A stretch of 64,000 nucleotides of DNA from Domibacillus sp. DTU_2020_1001157_1_SI_ALB_TIR_016 (GCF_032341995.1 NZ_CP135439.1:3245501-3309500), one strand, 5' to 3'; shown: positions 25,810 through 35,955, counted from the first letter of the stretch. Numbers and translations: made by a program. The notes: generated by a model from the sequence alone, not told the origin.

Positions 25810-26859
25810 TTATTGAATCATCGCCTGCACGATTTGTTTATTTCTTTCTTTAAATACATCATTATGGGAAGAAACCATAGCACTGCTTCTTGAAGCTGGA
25901 TCAATAAATTGCTTGGCTCTGTTTACCGCGTTGGCGGCATCCTGAAAAGCGCCGGCAATTAAATGCAGCTTGCCTTCATGCTTGAGCACATCACCTGCTG
26001 CGAAAAAACCCGGTACGGACGATTCGCCTGATGGCTGGCTCGCTACATAAAAATCATCTTCGAGCTCGACATTTAAGGTGCTGTTTTGCAAAAGAGAAGC
26101 ATCCCGATCAAAGCCATGGTTAATGACCACTTCATCTGCCGCTAAAATGGTTTTCGCCATCGTAACACTGTTGGTCAGCTCCACTTCGCCAATTCGGCTT
26201 CCATCAGGTGCAGCTATTAACTTCGTAATCGATTCATTCATCAAGCAGATAGCTGAACTGTCGATCAGCTGCTGAACTTGTGCTTCGTGGCCTTTTAAGG
26301 AACTGCCCCGATATACGACATAGACTTTTTCTGCAACAGCAGCCAGCTCATTCGCCCAGTCGACAGCTGAATTGCCCCCTCCTGATACCACTACTGTTTT
26401 TCCTTTAAACTTTTTCAATGACTGTACCACATAATGCAGATTGGTGACTTCAAACCGCTCTGCTCCTTCGATCGGCAGCTTTTGCGGATTTAATATACCG
26501 CTGCCAACAGCGGCAATCACCGTTTTGGAAAAGTGGACAGTTCCCGATGCAGCAGTAAGCTCAAAAAAGCCGTCATCCGTTTTGTATATGCTCTCTACTT
26601 TTTCATTTAAGATCACTTTCGGATCAAATGTCATCGCCTGCTCCGTTAACTGCCCAATCAGCTGTTCACCGGTAATAGGGGTTAAGCCGCCAATGTCCCA
26701 AATCAGTTTTTCAGGATACACATGAATTTTTCCGCCCAGCTTCGGCTGATATTCAATAATTTTCGTTTTCATTCCTCTTAAACCGCTGTAAAAAGCCGCG
26801 TATAACCCAGCCGGACCTCCGCCAATAATTGTTACGTCATACAGATCACGTTGAGGCAT
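25810..26859 (-). CDS. Ferredoxin/flavodoxin-NADP(+) reductase, YcgT/YumC type
   Basis: 349 residues of the thioredoxin-reductase-like FNR family. The FAD motif GGGPAGLYAAFYSG is at the N-terminus and the NADPH motif VVSGGGNSAVDWA in the middle. The CxxC of true thioredoxin reductase is absent. AAAAGGAGGG precedes ATG 26859, and a strong Fur box overlaps the promoter. It probably supplies electrons for heme or siderophore iron release under iron limitation, as proposed for Fur-controlled YcgT. Confidence 0.88.
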   Translation of the reverse strand: MPQRDLYDVTIIGGGPAGLYAAFYSGLRGMKTKIIEYQPKLGGKIHVYPEKLIWDIGGLTPITGEQLIGQLTEQAMTFDPKVILNEKVESIYKTDDGFFELTAASGTVHFSKTVIAAVGSGILNPQKLPIEGAERFEVTNLHYVVQSLKKFKGKTVVVSGGGNSAVDWANELAAVAEKVYVVYRGSSLKGHEAQVQQLIDSSAICLMNESITKLIAAPDGSRIGEVELTNSVTMAKTILAADEVVINHGFDRDASLLQNSTLNVELEDDFYVASQPSGESSVPGFFAAGDVLKHEGKLHLIAGAFQDAANAVNRAKQFIDPASRSSAMVSSHNDVFKERNKQIVQAMIQ

Positions 26860-26870
26860 GATGACCCTCC

Positions 26871-26905
26871 TTTTAATTAATAATGATTCTCATTATTAAT
26901 TAAAA
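26871..26905. promoter_or_regulatory. Fur box
   Basis: A 35-bp palindrome with 16-bp perfect arms is centred on 26888. The core AATGATTCTCATT is the canonical Fur sequence. It lies immediately upstream of the FNR ribosome site. Confidence 0.9.
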
Positions 26906-27069
26906 GGATACACTATTTTTTCTTTTTCAACAATCCCTGTGTCTTCCACTTCTCTTTTATTCACGAGCGGAAAGACGACAATCTGATGAACATCTATAAA
27001 AAGAGATGAAATTTAACGATGTATCCGTTATCTTTAAAGAAACGATCTTCTTCATATTAGGAGGCTTTT

Positions 27070-27372
27070 ATGTTAAAAACATCCGTTGGCAAACTGCGGC
27101 TCGCAGGCTATTTTGAAGGCATTTCGCTGCTCGTTCTCCTGTTTATTGCCATGCCGATGAAATATTGGCTTGGTATTCCGGAAGCCGTCCGTATCGTCGG
27201 CTCTATCCATGGCGCTCTGTTTATTACATACTGCGTCATTATTGCTTATGTGACACTGAAAACACGCTGGAAGCTGATCTGGCCCATTCTTTCGGTCATT
27301 GTCGCGTTTATTCCATTTGGCAATTTTATATTAGACAGAAAGCTTCATGATTTAGAGAAAGTATACAGATAA
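27070..27372 (+). CDS. DUF3817 membrane protein (YdzA-like)
   Basis: 100 residues with three hydrophobic helices. The FEGISLLVLLFIAMPMKYW and IHGALFITYC segments are the DUF3817 signature, found alone or at the end of transporters. TTAGGAGG precedes ATG 27070. Its terminator has been split by the IS element that follows. Confidence 0.8.
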   Translation: MLKTSVGKLRLAGYFEGISLLVLLFIAMPMKYWLGIPEAVRIVGSIHGALFITYCVIIAYVTLKTRWKLIWPILSVIVAFIPFGNFILDRKLHDLEKVYR

Positions 27373-27490
27373 AAAAACCAGCCTGAGCACATTGGGACTG
27401 ACCCCGTAGAGTGAGACAAATAAAAACACCTTTAAGTTGAAAAACGGGTATGTAAATACCTAAAAAGCCAACTTGGAGGTGTTTTTTTCT

Positions 27491-27814
27491 ATGGGTACAA
27501 GAATCAGTTATCCAGCGGAAGTAAAAATGAAGGCTGTAAAAATGAGATTAGCTGGGGTACCAGTCAAAGAAGTCTTGAAGGAATTAAACATTCGAAACAG
27601 GACGCAGCTTAAAACATGGGTGAAATGGTACAAAGCAGGCGAACTCCAACGATTTGAACAGCCAGTGGGCAAGCAGTATTCCTTCGGAAAAGGGCCTGAG
27701 TATGAAAGTGAAACGGAGAAGCTAAAGGCAGAAAACCGGTATCTGAAACAGCAGATTGAAGTCCTAAAAAAGTACGAAGAATTGGAGAGGAAGTGGTCCC
27801 GGAAACAGCCGTAG
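27491..27814 (+). CDS. IS3-family OrfA
   Basis: 107 residues. The N-terminal helix-turn-helix (VKMRLAGVPVKEVLKELNI) binds the IS ends, and the C-terminal leucine-zipper-like coiled coil (ETEKLKAENRYLKQQIEVL) multimerises. GGAGG precedes ATG 27491. Most ribosomes would stop at 27814; those that slip at 27766-27772 make the OrfAB transposase. Confidence 0.9.
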   Translation: MGTRISYPAEVKMKAVKMRLAGVPVKEVLKELNIRNRTQLKTWVKWYKAGELQRFEQPVGKQYSFGKGPEYESETEKLKAENRYLKQQIEVLKKYEELERKWSRKQP

Positions 27815-28641
27815 AATTAGTGAAAGAACTCAAAACCAGCATGCCCGTTAGGGAAATATGCCAGCATCTTGGCATTGCTAGATCCACTTATTATCGCTGG
27901 AGGAGCAAGAGCGGGGAAGAAACATCCAAGCAGGCCGTTGAACGAAAAATCGGCACGTTGTGCCGGGATCATAAGTTTCGATATGGCTATCGTAAAATCA
28001 CAGCCTTATTAAAGCGGGAGATGCCGATTAACCATAAAGCGGTACAGCGTGTGATGCAGAAGTATGGCTGGCAATGCCGGGTGAAAGTGAAGAAGCGCAG
28101 ACGGACAGGACAGCCTTGTCATATTTCCGATAACCTGTTGAAAGGCGATTTCCAGGCGGATCAGCCTCTTCAAAAGCTCGTCACGGATATTACGTACTTG
28201 CCTTTTGGCCAGAAACAGCTGTATCTTTCAAGTATCCAGGATTTATTTAACGGAGAAATCATTGCCTATTCTATAGGAAGCTGCCAAAATACAGATTTTG
28301 TGCTGCATACGCTGGCCGAGCTGCCATCCCTCCCAAAAGGGTGCATTCTGCACAGCGACCAGGGATCTGTTTACACATCTTATGCTTATCAGCAGGCAGT
28401 CAAAGAAAGAGGCATTACCATGAGTATGTCCCGGAAAGGGACACCCGCTGATAATGCCTCCATCGAATCGTTTCATTCCTCGCTAAAGTCTGAAACGTTC
28501 TATCTCGACGAGCTTCGAAGCACTACGACCGCCATCGTAGAGCAAACTGTCGAAAACTATATTCACTATTATAACCATATCCGTATTCAAGCGAAACTAA
28601 ACAACCAGCTGCCGGTCAAGTACCGGCAGCTGGCTGCTTAA
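27793..28641 (+). CDS. IS3-family OrfB, DDE transposase domain
   Basis: 282 residues when read from GTG 27793. The frame is open back to 27760, upstream of the slippery site, so the functional product is probably an OrfAB fusion. The DDE triad is visible: Asp in TDITYLPF, Asp in HSDQGSVYTS, and Glu in ASIESFHSSLKSE, spaced as in retroviral-type integrases. An HTH_21 segment lies at the N-terminus. Confidence 0.92.
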   Translation: MVPETAVELVKELKTSMPVREICQHLGIARSTYYRWRSKSGEETSKQAVERKIGTLCRDHKFRYGYRKITALLKREMPINHKAVQRVMQKYGWQCRVKVKKRRRTGQPCHISDNLLKGDFQADQPLQKLVTDITYLPFGQKQLYLSSIQDLFNGEIIAYSIGSCQNTDFVLHTLAELPSLPKGCILHSDQGSVYTSYAYQQAVKERGITMSMSRKGTPADNASIESFHSSLKSETFYLDELRSTTTAIVEQTVENYIHYYNHIRIQAKLNNQLPVKYRQLAA

Positions 28642-28716
28642 AGGTGTTTTGATCCCTGTCTCAAAAACGGGGGTCAGTCCCCATTTCAGGCTGGTTTTTT
28701 TTAGTATGATGTTCAT

Positions 28717-29556
28717 TTAAAAATCGAAGTTATCAGGATCCGGCCCCACCCGGCGATGCTGGTCCATTTCGTTAATCGCCTTTACTTGCTCCTCATTCAA
28801 TTCAAAGTCATACAAGTCTGCATTTTCATAAATACGATGCTTTTTAACAGACTTTGGAATCACGGCCCATCCTGTTTGCAAATGCCATTTAAGAACAACT
28901 TGCGCCACCGTTTTCCCCAGGCTTTCGGCCATTTCGACTAAAACGGGCTCATTGAAAATGCCTCCCTGTGCCAGCGGTGCCCATGCTACAGGATGAATAT
29001 TTTTCTCTGTCAGGTACTTGAATAACTCCGTTTGCACCAGACGGGGATGGCGTTCTACCTGGTTGATGGCCGGAACAATCTCCGCGGTTTGAAGCAATGT
29101 TTCTAAATGATGAATCTGGAAATTGCTGACCCCGATGGCGCCGACTTTTTCTTCTTTATATAAGTCTTCAAGCGCCCGCCAGCTCTCTGTAAATTTATTT
29201 TCAACCGGCCAATGAATCAAGTACAAATCAAGCTGATCAAGCCCTAAGCGTGCTGTACTTTCCCGGTAAGCCTCCAGCGCACGTTCATATCCCTGGTCAG
29301 CATTCCACAGTTTAGAGGTAATAAACAGCTCATCACGGGTAATGCCGGCGCGTTCCATTCCACGCCGAATTCCCTCTCCAACTCCCTCTTCATTTTCATA
29401 AACAGCGGCCGTGTCAATGTGGCGGTATCCTTGTACAATGGCTTCCTCTACAGAAGCCGCAACGGTTTCTCCATCTTCGACTTGAAAAACACCCAGACCC
29501 AGCCAGGGCATCGGTTTTTCTCCATAGTTTAATTGAAAGGTACTTTGTTTATTCAC
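28717..29556 (-). CDS. Aldo/keto reductase (YtbE/YvgN-like)
   Basis: 279 residues forming a TIM barrel. The catalytic tetrad is visible: Asp and Tyr in HIDTAAVYENE, Lys in FITSKLWN, and His in YLIHWPV. The NADPH motif IPKSVKKHRIYEN is near the C-terminus. It starts at GTG 29556 after GGAGG. It lies in the same order as B. subtilis ytbE-ytbD beside the HxlR gene ytcD, pointing to carbonyl or quinone detoxification. Confidence 0.88.
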   Translation of the reverse strand: MNKQSTFQLNYGEKPMPWLGLGVFQVEDGETVAASVEEAIVQGYRHIDTAAVYENEEGVGEGIRRGMERAGITRDELFITSKLWNADQGYERALEAYRESTARLGLDQLDLYLIHWPVENKFTESWRALEDLYKEEKVGAIGVSNFQIHHLETLLQTAEIVPAINQVERHPRLVQTELFKYLTEKNIHPVAWAPLAQGGIFNEPVLVEMAESLGKTVAQVVLKWHLQTGWAVIPKSVKKHRIYENADLYDFELNEEQVKAINEMDQHRRVGPDPDNFDF

Positions 29557-29614
29557 TTATTTTCTCCTCCGTCTTTTTATTTTTCTTCGTTGATTTTCAT
29601 CATTTTCATTCACG

Positions 29615-30820
29615 TTATGATTTCTCAAGTTTTAATGAAACCGCGGTTAACAAAACGGCGAGCATCACCATTACGCCGCCTATCCACGGGGTATGGACCA
29701 ATCCGATCGAATCCACGACAAAGCCGCCTATTGTCGCACCGGCCGCAATACCAATATTAAAAGCGGCAATATTCAGGGCAGAAGCCACATCTACTGCGGA
29801 TGGAACATATTTTTCCGCAAGCTGGACGATAAACAGCTGTAGACCTGGTACATTCATAAACGCAAGCAGCCCCATTAAAACAACACCGATCAAGCCCGCC
29901 GCTTTAAATGGAATCATAAAGGACAGGGCCACAAGAATGGCGGCCTGCGCAAGGAACATCCAGAACAAAGCTTTAATAGGATGATAATTGGCCAAACGTC
30001 CGCCGGCAGCATTTCCAACCGCTACAGCTGCTCCGTATACGAGAAGAACAATGCTGACCAGACCGGGCTTCAAACCCGTCACATCTTGTAAAATCGGTGT
30101 TAAATACGTAAAAGCTACAAATGTTCCTCCGTATCCAAGAGCCGTAATCGCCAGGCCAAGCAAAATTCGTTTGTTGGTGACAAGCCGCAGCATATCCGCA
30201 AATTTTGCCGGCTGTGACTGCTTTAAATTTTTCGGAATCAGCAGTGCACTTGCGGCAACGGCCATCACACCAAGCAAAGCCACTCCCCAAAATGTGGCGC
30301 GCCAGCCGAACGACTGCCCAATAAATGTGCCAAGCGGTACGCCTGTTACGGTTGCAACGGTTAAACCGGTAAACATAAGGGCAATGGCACTCGCTTTTTT
30401 ATGTGGCGGTACGAGCTGAACCGCAATCGTTGACCCAATCGAGAAAAAAACACCATGCGAAAAAGCCGTAATAAACCGTGCTGCGAGCAGCAATTCAAAC
30501 GATGGGGACAAGGCAGCCACCACATTGCCTGTGATAAATAGCACCATTAAAGATATAAGCAGCGTTTTTCGGTTTAATCGATTTGTTAAAGCGGTCAGCA
30601 CCGGGGCGCCAATCGCTACGCCGGCCGCATAACCAGAAACAAGTAATCCTGCGAGCGTAATTCCGATGTTTAAATCTTCCGCAACAGATGCCAAAAGTCC
30701 GACCGGAACGAATTCAGTAGTTCCAATTCCAAAAGCACTAACGGCTAATGCCCATAAAGCAAATCGACTGTTTGTTGAAGCGGCTTCCTGTTTAACAGCC
30801 GCCTGCACAGTATGACTCAT
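29615..30820 (-). CDS. MFS transporter (YtbD-like), DHA1 family
   Basis: 401 residues, 12 helices. The signature AFGIGTTEFVPVGLLASVAEDL and RFITAFSHGVFFSIGSTIA place it in the YdhP/SotB-like DHA1 group. AAAAGGAGG supports ATG 30820 over the longer open frame. It is adjacent to the aldo/keto reductase and divergent from the HxlR regulator. Confidence 0.85.
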   Translation of the reverse strand: MSHTVQAAVKQEAASTNSRFALWALAVSAFGIGTTEFVPVGLLASVAEDLNIGITLAGLLVSGYAAGVAIGAPVLTALTNRLNRKTLLISLMVLFITGNVVAALSPSFELLLAARFITAFSHGVFFSIGSTIAVQLVPPHKKASAIALMFTGLTVATVTGVPLGTFIGQSFGWRATFWGVALLGVMAVAASALLIPKNLKQSQPAKFADMLRLVTNKRILLGLAITALGYGGTFVAFTYLTPILQDVTGLKPGLVSIVLLVYGAAVAVGNAAGGRLANYHPIKALFWMFLAQAAILVALSFMIPFKAAGLIGVVLMGLLAFMNVPGLQLFIVQLAEKYVPSAVDVASALNIAAFNIGIAAGATIGGFVVDSIGLVHTPWIGGVMVMLAVLLTAVSLKLEKS

Positions 30821-30898
30821 TTTTTTCCTCCTTTTATTAGAAACGGCGGGCCCAGCCGTTTTCCCTGTACGTCCATTTTGCATAGCAGCTATCAAAAT

Positions 30899-30916
30899 AA
30901 AAGGTACACACCTTTT
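30899..30916. promoter_or_regulatory. Inverted repeat, candidate HxlR site
   Basis: AAAAGGT, four bases, then ACCTTTT, in the divergent MFS/HxlR promoter region. Confidence 0.4.
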
Positions 30917-31032
30917 TATCCCGTAGGAACGTTTAAGTATCTACCATCTTTTAAGATCTTTTGTTTCGTTCCTGTGTATGTTATTATGGGTGCACTCAAT
31001 CCAAAAGAAAAGTACGCACTTTAAAGTAATGT

Positions 31033-31050
31033 AGGTACTTAAAAGTGCCT
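31033..31050. promoter_or_regulatory. Candidate HxlR operator
   Basis: AGGTACTTAAAAGTGCCT is a near-palindrome just upstream of the HxlR ribosome site. A related GTACGCACTTTAAAG block precedes it at about 31011. The spacing fits autorepression. Confidence 0.5.
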
Positions 31051-31069
31051 ATATAAAGGAGGAAAGCAC

Positions 31070-31396
31070 ATGGCTTACAATATTCCAGTAGAAGCAACAC
31101 TTGATGTAATCGGCGGAAAGTGGAAAGTGGTCATTATGTGCCATTTGATCAAAGGGGAAAAACGTACAAGCGAACTAAAAAAGTTAATGCCGAATATCAC
31201 GCAAAAAATGCTCACGCAGCAGCTGCGTGAGCTTGAAACAGACGGGGTTGTGAACCGGACAGTTTTTGATCAGGTTCCGCCAAAGGTCGTTTATTCCTTA
31301 ACAGACTATGGCTGGTCGCTCCGCCCTATTTTAGATGCAATGTGTGCCTGGGGTGAAGGTCATATGGAATTAACCGGCAGTGAAGTTGTCCAATAA
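31070..31396 (+). CDS. HxlR-family transcriptional regulator (YtcD-like)
   Basis: 108 residues, winged helix. [20 protein letters not shown] and [19 protein letters not shown] match the HxlR/YodB group. Cys at residue 24 (VIMCHL) and another in DAMCAWG could sense quinones or electrophiles, as in YodB, but this is inference. It probably represses the divergent MFS/aldo-keto genes. Confidence 0.85.
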   Translation: MAYNIPVEATLDVIGGKWKVVIMCHLIKGEKRTSELKKLMPNITQKMLTQQLRELETDGVVNRTVFDQVPPKVVYSLTDYGWSLRPILDAMCAWGEGHMELTGSEVVQ

Positions 31397-31398
31397 AA

Positions 31399-31724
31399 AA
31401 ACAGCCAATGTTATTTGGCTGTTTCAGTGTGTAGACAAAGTCTTTCTCTTTTAAATAAGAGCCAATAAGTGGTGTTGAAGATCCGTAAGCAAAGATCGAA
31501 TAGACATTTTCTCTTTTTAAACAGAAAGATACGAACTTATTCGCTCTATACCATCTTGTCGCAAGCCACTTGGCGGCGGGAGGGCAGCGCAGACTCCTAT
31601 GGGCTCAGCGCCTGCCCCATGAAAAGCGGAGCTGCCCGGACGCCGCCGATCTATCCAATTCATGTACGCGATCATCCATATCATTTGTCTACAGTCTGAA
31701 ACAGCCAATGCTATTGGGCTGTTT
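31399..31724 (+). mobile_element. Terminator-targeting repeat, copy 3 (274 bp)
   Basis: The element spans 31425-31698, starting CAGTGTGTAGACAAA and ending TTTGTCTACAGTCTG. The hairpin AAACAGCCAATG.../...GGCTGTTT is duplicated at 31399-31424 and 31699-31724 (26 bp, two mismatches), three bases after the HxlR stop. Relative to copy 1 it lacks a 120-bp inner module and a 45-bp stretch of the GC-rich core; together these equal the 165-bp length difference. Confidence 0.8.
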
Positions 31725-31912
31725 TTTATTTTGGAAAAAGAATCGGTTTAAAACACCCCCCGCTCTCAAACTATAACAAAAGCTGCCCGCTATTTTTTCT
31801 GCCATCATTGGACTTTCTGATTTTTTAATCCCCATGCACAAAGATAGATGGATGCTTTCATTTTTACCCACGCCATTCCTCTGTTACACTAAAGAAAAGA
31901 GGAGGCGTTTTG

Positions 31913-32434
31913 ATGCGGCTGGAAAACAAAAAAGTCATCGCACTTGTAGAAGAAGAATTTGAAGATTTAGAGCTTTGGTATCCGATTCTGCGGCTTCGGG
32001 AAGAAGGAGCGACTGTACACCTCGTTGGCAAGGAAGCCGGAAAAACATATACGGGCAAATACGGCGTGCCGGCGGAAGCCGATTATGCTTTTGGAGATAT
32101 TCGTACAGATGAGTACGACGCCATTTTAGTGCCGGGCGGCTGGGCACCGGATAAGCTGCGCCGGTATCCAGAAGTACTTGAATTTGTCCGTTCGATGGAT
32201 GCAGCCCAAAAGCCGATCGGGCAAATCTGCCATGCTGGCTGGGTATTGATTTCAGCTAACATCCTGCAGGGGAAACATGTGACAAGTACACCTGGCATTA
32301 AAGATGACATGACCAATGCGGGTGCCGTATGGCACGACGAGCCGGTTACAGTTGACGGCCATATTGTATCAAGCCGACGTCCGCCGGATCTTCCGCCTTA
32401 TGTCAAAGCTTTTGCGGACAAGCTTGCCGAATGA
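31913..32434 (+). CDS. DJ-1/PfpI-family protein (YfkM-like)
   Basis: 173 residues. The nucleophile elbow is QICHAGWVLI with the active Cys, the acid residue lies in the EEEFEDLELWYP stretch, and VPGGWAPDKLR follows the family. The type is PfpI/YfkM, called general stress protein 18 in B. subtilis, with suggested deglycase or protease-like activity still debated. GGAGG precedes ATG 31913. No SigB promoter is obvious. Confidence 0.88.
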   Translation: MRLENKKVIALVEEEFEDLELWYPILRLREEGATVHLVGKEAGKTYTGKYGVPAEADYAFGDIRTDEYDAILVPGGWAPDKLRRYPEVLEFVRSMDAAQKPIGQICHAGWVLISANILQGKHVTSTPGIKDDMTNAGAVWHDEPVTVDGHIVSSRRPPDLPPYVKAFADKLAE

Positions 32435-32437
32435 AAG

Positions 32438-32466
32438 AACTCCACCATCATATGATGGTGGAGTTT
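32438..32466. terminator. Bidirectional terminator
   Basis: ACTCCACCATCAT pairs with ATGATGGTGGAGT, then T6, between convergent DJ-1 and GalR genes. Confidence 0.85.
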
Positions 32467-32467
32467 T

Positions 32468-33478
<1,011 letters not shown>

Positions 33479-34957
33479 TTAAAGTCGGTTCAAGAAACGG
33501 CTAAACCCGTCCTTCCCTTCTTTTGTCTGCTTAAATACCCCGCAGTCTTCCAGGCCTCGTAAAAATTTAGCCGCAACCGCCTGACGAACAAATTCTTCAG
33601 CGTCGACCCGGCTGTCATACATTGACCGGAGCTCTTCTGCCCAGTCACGATGTTCACTTTTAACCTGTTCTAACCCGCCGGCCACGAACGCGGCGACTTG
33701 GGCTAAATCCTCTTTTAAGCGTGCCGGCAGCACAGCAAGCCCCATCACTTCAATGAGTCCAATGTTTTCACGCTTAATATGGTGAATGTCGGCATGCGGA
33801 TGAAACAAGCCCATCGGATGTTCTTCCGTCGTTCGGTTATTGCGCAGCACGAGGTCGAGCTCGAAGAAGGCGCCGCGTTTTCGCGCGATTGGTGTAATCG
33901 TATTGTGAGGAGTGTCCCCCGTACATGACCGAATGCCGCACGCTTCATCATCATATGCTTTCCATGTGGAGAGTACGTATTCAGCTGCCGCTGCCAGCTC
34001 GCTGCGGTCTCCGCTTTTCAGCCGGATCACAGACATCGGCCAGTATAGTGTGGCTCCTTGCACGGACGGAAACTGTTTCATTGAAAAGACGTGTTCCTCT
34101 TTTGCTTTTGCCATGGCGAATTCATAATGTCCGCCCTGGTAATGGTCGTGTGTTAAAATCGAGCCGCCGACAATCGGCAGGTCAGCGTTAGACCCGGAAA
34201 AATAATGCGGAAATTGATGGACAAAATCGAGCAGGCGGTCAAACCCGGCACGATCAATCTTCATATCACGATGCTCGCCTGAAAGCAAAATACAGTGCTC
34301 ATTGTAGTACACATATGGAGAGTATTGAAGGAACCATTCCTCGCTGCCAAGCGTTACCGGTACAATCCGGTGATTAGCGCGGGCTGGATGGCTTGCATGC
34401 CCTTCGTATCCCTCGTTTTCCACGCATAAAAGACACTTTGGATAGTGCGTTTCCGGCTCCGGACGCAGTTTTGCCCGGGCAATTTCAGCCGGATCTTTTT
34501 CCGGCTTCGATAGATTAATCGTAATATCCAGTTCACCGTAGTCCGTTGCCGCTTTATACGAAATATTTTTGGCAATCCGTTTTGTCTGGATGTAATTGGA
34601 CGCCTCACTCAAGCTGTAGAAAAAGTCTGTTGCCTGCTGCGGGTCAGCTGAATAGCGTTCCCAAAAAGAATGGGCGATTTGCGATGGCTTGGATACAAAA
34701 ATATTCATAAGATCCGCTGCAAATATCTCTTTATCTTCTAGGAACGGCGGCACGATCCCCTTCGCTTCAGCTTCTTCTGTCAGCCGTTCTACAAGCTCTG
34801 GAATGGTCAATGCCGATACGTTTTCCTCCGGCTTAATAAAATCGTTTTGCTTGAGCAGAGCGAGCAGCCGGTTTCTTGCATACACCTGGTCGCGCTTTTC
34901 AATCAGCCCGGCCTGCCAGGCTTTTCGGATAAGCTCCTCCACATAAGCAAAAATCAT
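33479..34957 (-). CDS. galT: UDP-glucose-hexose-1-phosphate uridylyltransferase, type 2
   Basis: 492 residues, the long GalT form of Firmicutes (Leloir pathway; UDP-glucose plus galactose-1-phosphate to glucose-1-phosphate plus UDP-galactose). VEELIRKAWQAGLIEKRD at the N-terminus, TLGSEEWFLQYSPYVYYNEH and GGSILTHDHYQGGHYEFAM carry the family histidines. The start overlaps the galE stop by four bases. Confidence 0.94.
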   Translation of the reverse strand: MIFAYVEELIRKAWQAGLIEKRDQVYARNRLLALLKQNDFIKPEENVSALTIPELVERLTEEAEAKGIVPPFLEDKEIFAADLMNIFVSKPSQIAHSFWERYSADPQQATDFFYSLSEASNYIQTKRIAKNISYKAATDYGELDITINLSKPEKDPAEIARAKLRPEPETHYPKCLLCVENEGYEGHASHPARANHRIVPVTLGSEEWFLQYSPYVYYNEHCILLSGEHRDMKIDRAGFDRLLDFVHQFPHYFSGSNADLPIVGGSILTHDHYQGGHYEFAMAKAKEEHVFSMKQFPSVQGATLYWPMSVIRLKSGDRSELAAAAEYVLSTWKAYDDEACGIRSCTGDTPHNTITPIARKRGAFFELDLVLRNNRTTEEHPMGLFHPHADIHHIKRENIGLIEVMGLAVLPARLKEDLAQVAAFVAGGLEQVKSEHRDWAEELRSMYDSRVDAEEFVRQAVAAKFLRGLEDCGVFKQTKEGKDGFSRFLNRL

Positions 34958-35955
34958 AAACGAGCCGCTCCTTTGTAGCCATGTGGATGATGCTCATGCC
35001 AATTCCAGGCATCACGTATAATTGTTGAAATATCTGTCCGGGACGGCGACCAGCCGAGTATCGTCCGCGCTTTTTCAGAAGAAGCGATTAAAACAGCCGG
35101 ATCTCCCGCACGCTTTTCGCCGATGACCACAGGGATAGGATGCCCAGTTACCGCACGTGCTGCTTCCACAATTTCTTTCACGGAAAATCCTTGATTGGAG
35201 CCTAGATTAAAAATGTTGCTCTCGCCGCCCGCTTTCAAGTAATCAAGCGCTAAAACGTGCGCGTCTACTAAATCTTCCACATGGATATAATCTCGAATGC
35301 ACGTGCCGTCTTCTGTTGGGTAATCCTCTCCAAAAATCGTGATATGTTCCCGCTGCCCATTGGCTACCTGCAGGACGACCGGAATCAAATGTGTTTCCGG
35401 ATTGTGGTCTTCCCCGATTACGCCCGATTCGCTCGCGCCGGCCACGTTAAAGTACCGCAGTGAAACAAACTTGATGTCATGTGCCGCATCACACCACTTC
35501 ATCATTCGTTCCATCGCCAGCTTTGTTTCCCCGTATGCGCTTGTTGGATCATTCGGCGCTTTTTCCGTGATGGGCATTTCTTTTTGTTCTCCATATGTAG
35601 CAGCAGAAGAAGAAAAAACAATATGCTTTACTCCGTGCTTTGTCATCGTTTCAAGCAGCACCTGCGTGCCAAATACATTATTATCATAATACTTGAGCGG
35701 ATTTTCCATTGACTCCCCTACAAGTGAATTCGCAGCAAAATGAACGACCTGCTCAACCTGTTCTTTCTCGAATACATCATTTAAAAATTGACGATCCCGA
35801 ATGTCTCCAATGTGAAAGGAAACACCGTCCGGCACGGAAGCCGCATGACCTGTTTCAAGACTATCAATTACCACAACATCCCGCTTTTGCGCCAAGAGAG
35901 CCCGCACCGCATGGGATCCTACATACCCTGCTCCACCTATTACAGCTATACTCAT
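34954..35955 (-). CDS. galE: UDP-glucose 4-epimerase
   Basis: 333 residues. The Rossmann motif GGAGYVGSH is at the N-terminus and the catalytic YxxxK in SAYGETKLAMERM, with the RYFNVAGA segment. GGAGG selects ATG 35955 inside the longer frame. The start overlaps the galK stop. It interconverts UDP-glucose and UDP-galactose, needed both for galactose use and to supply UDP-Gal for exopolysaccharide. Confidence 0.95.
   Translation of the reverse strand: MSIAVIGGAGYVGSHAVRALLAQKRDVVVIDSLETGHAASVPDGVSFHIGDIRDRQFLNDVFEKEQVEQVVHFAANSLVGESMENPLKYYDNNVFGTQVLLETMTKHGVKHIVFSSSAATYGEQKEMPITEKAPNDPTSAYGETKLAMERMMKWCDAAHDIKFVSLRYFNVAGASESGVIGEDHNPETHLIPVVLQVANGQREHITIFGEDYPTEDGTCIRDYIHVEDLVDAHVLALDYLKAGGESNIFNLGSNQGFSVKEIVEAARAVTGHPIPVVIGEKRAGDPAVLIASSEKARTILGWSPSRTDISTIIRDAWNWHEHHPHGYKGAARL

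Larger units (their letters stand above)
27392..28683 (+). mobile_element. IS3-family (IS150-like) insertion sequence, about 1292 bp
   Basis: The ends are inverted: TTGGGACTGACCCC at left, and TGGGGACTGACCCC as the complement of the right end. The similarity continues through GAGAC and AAACACCTTTAAG inside. It has two overlapping frames, orfA and orfB, with an A AAA AAG slippery heptamer at 27766-27772, as expected for programmed -1 frameshifting. No clear target duplication is left (ACA and TTT flank it). It appears intact. Confidence 0.9.
27371..28702. terminator. Terminator interrupted in its loop by an IS element
   Basis: The left half ACCAGCCTGA (after an A-run, 27371-27386) and right half TTCAGGCTGGT (before a T-run, 28685-28702) are complementary. 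They now lie 1.3 kb apart on either side of the IS. Confidence 0.8.
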
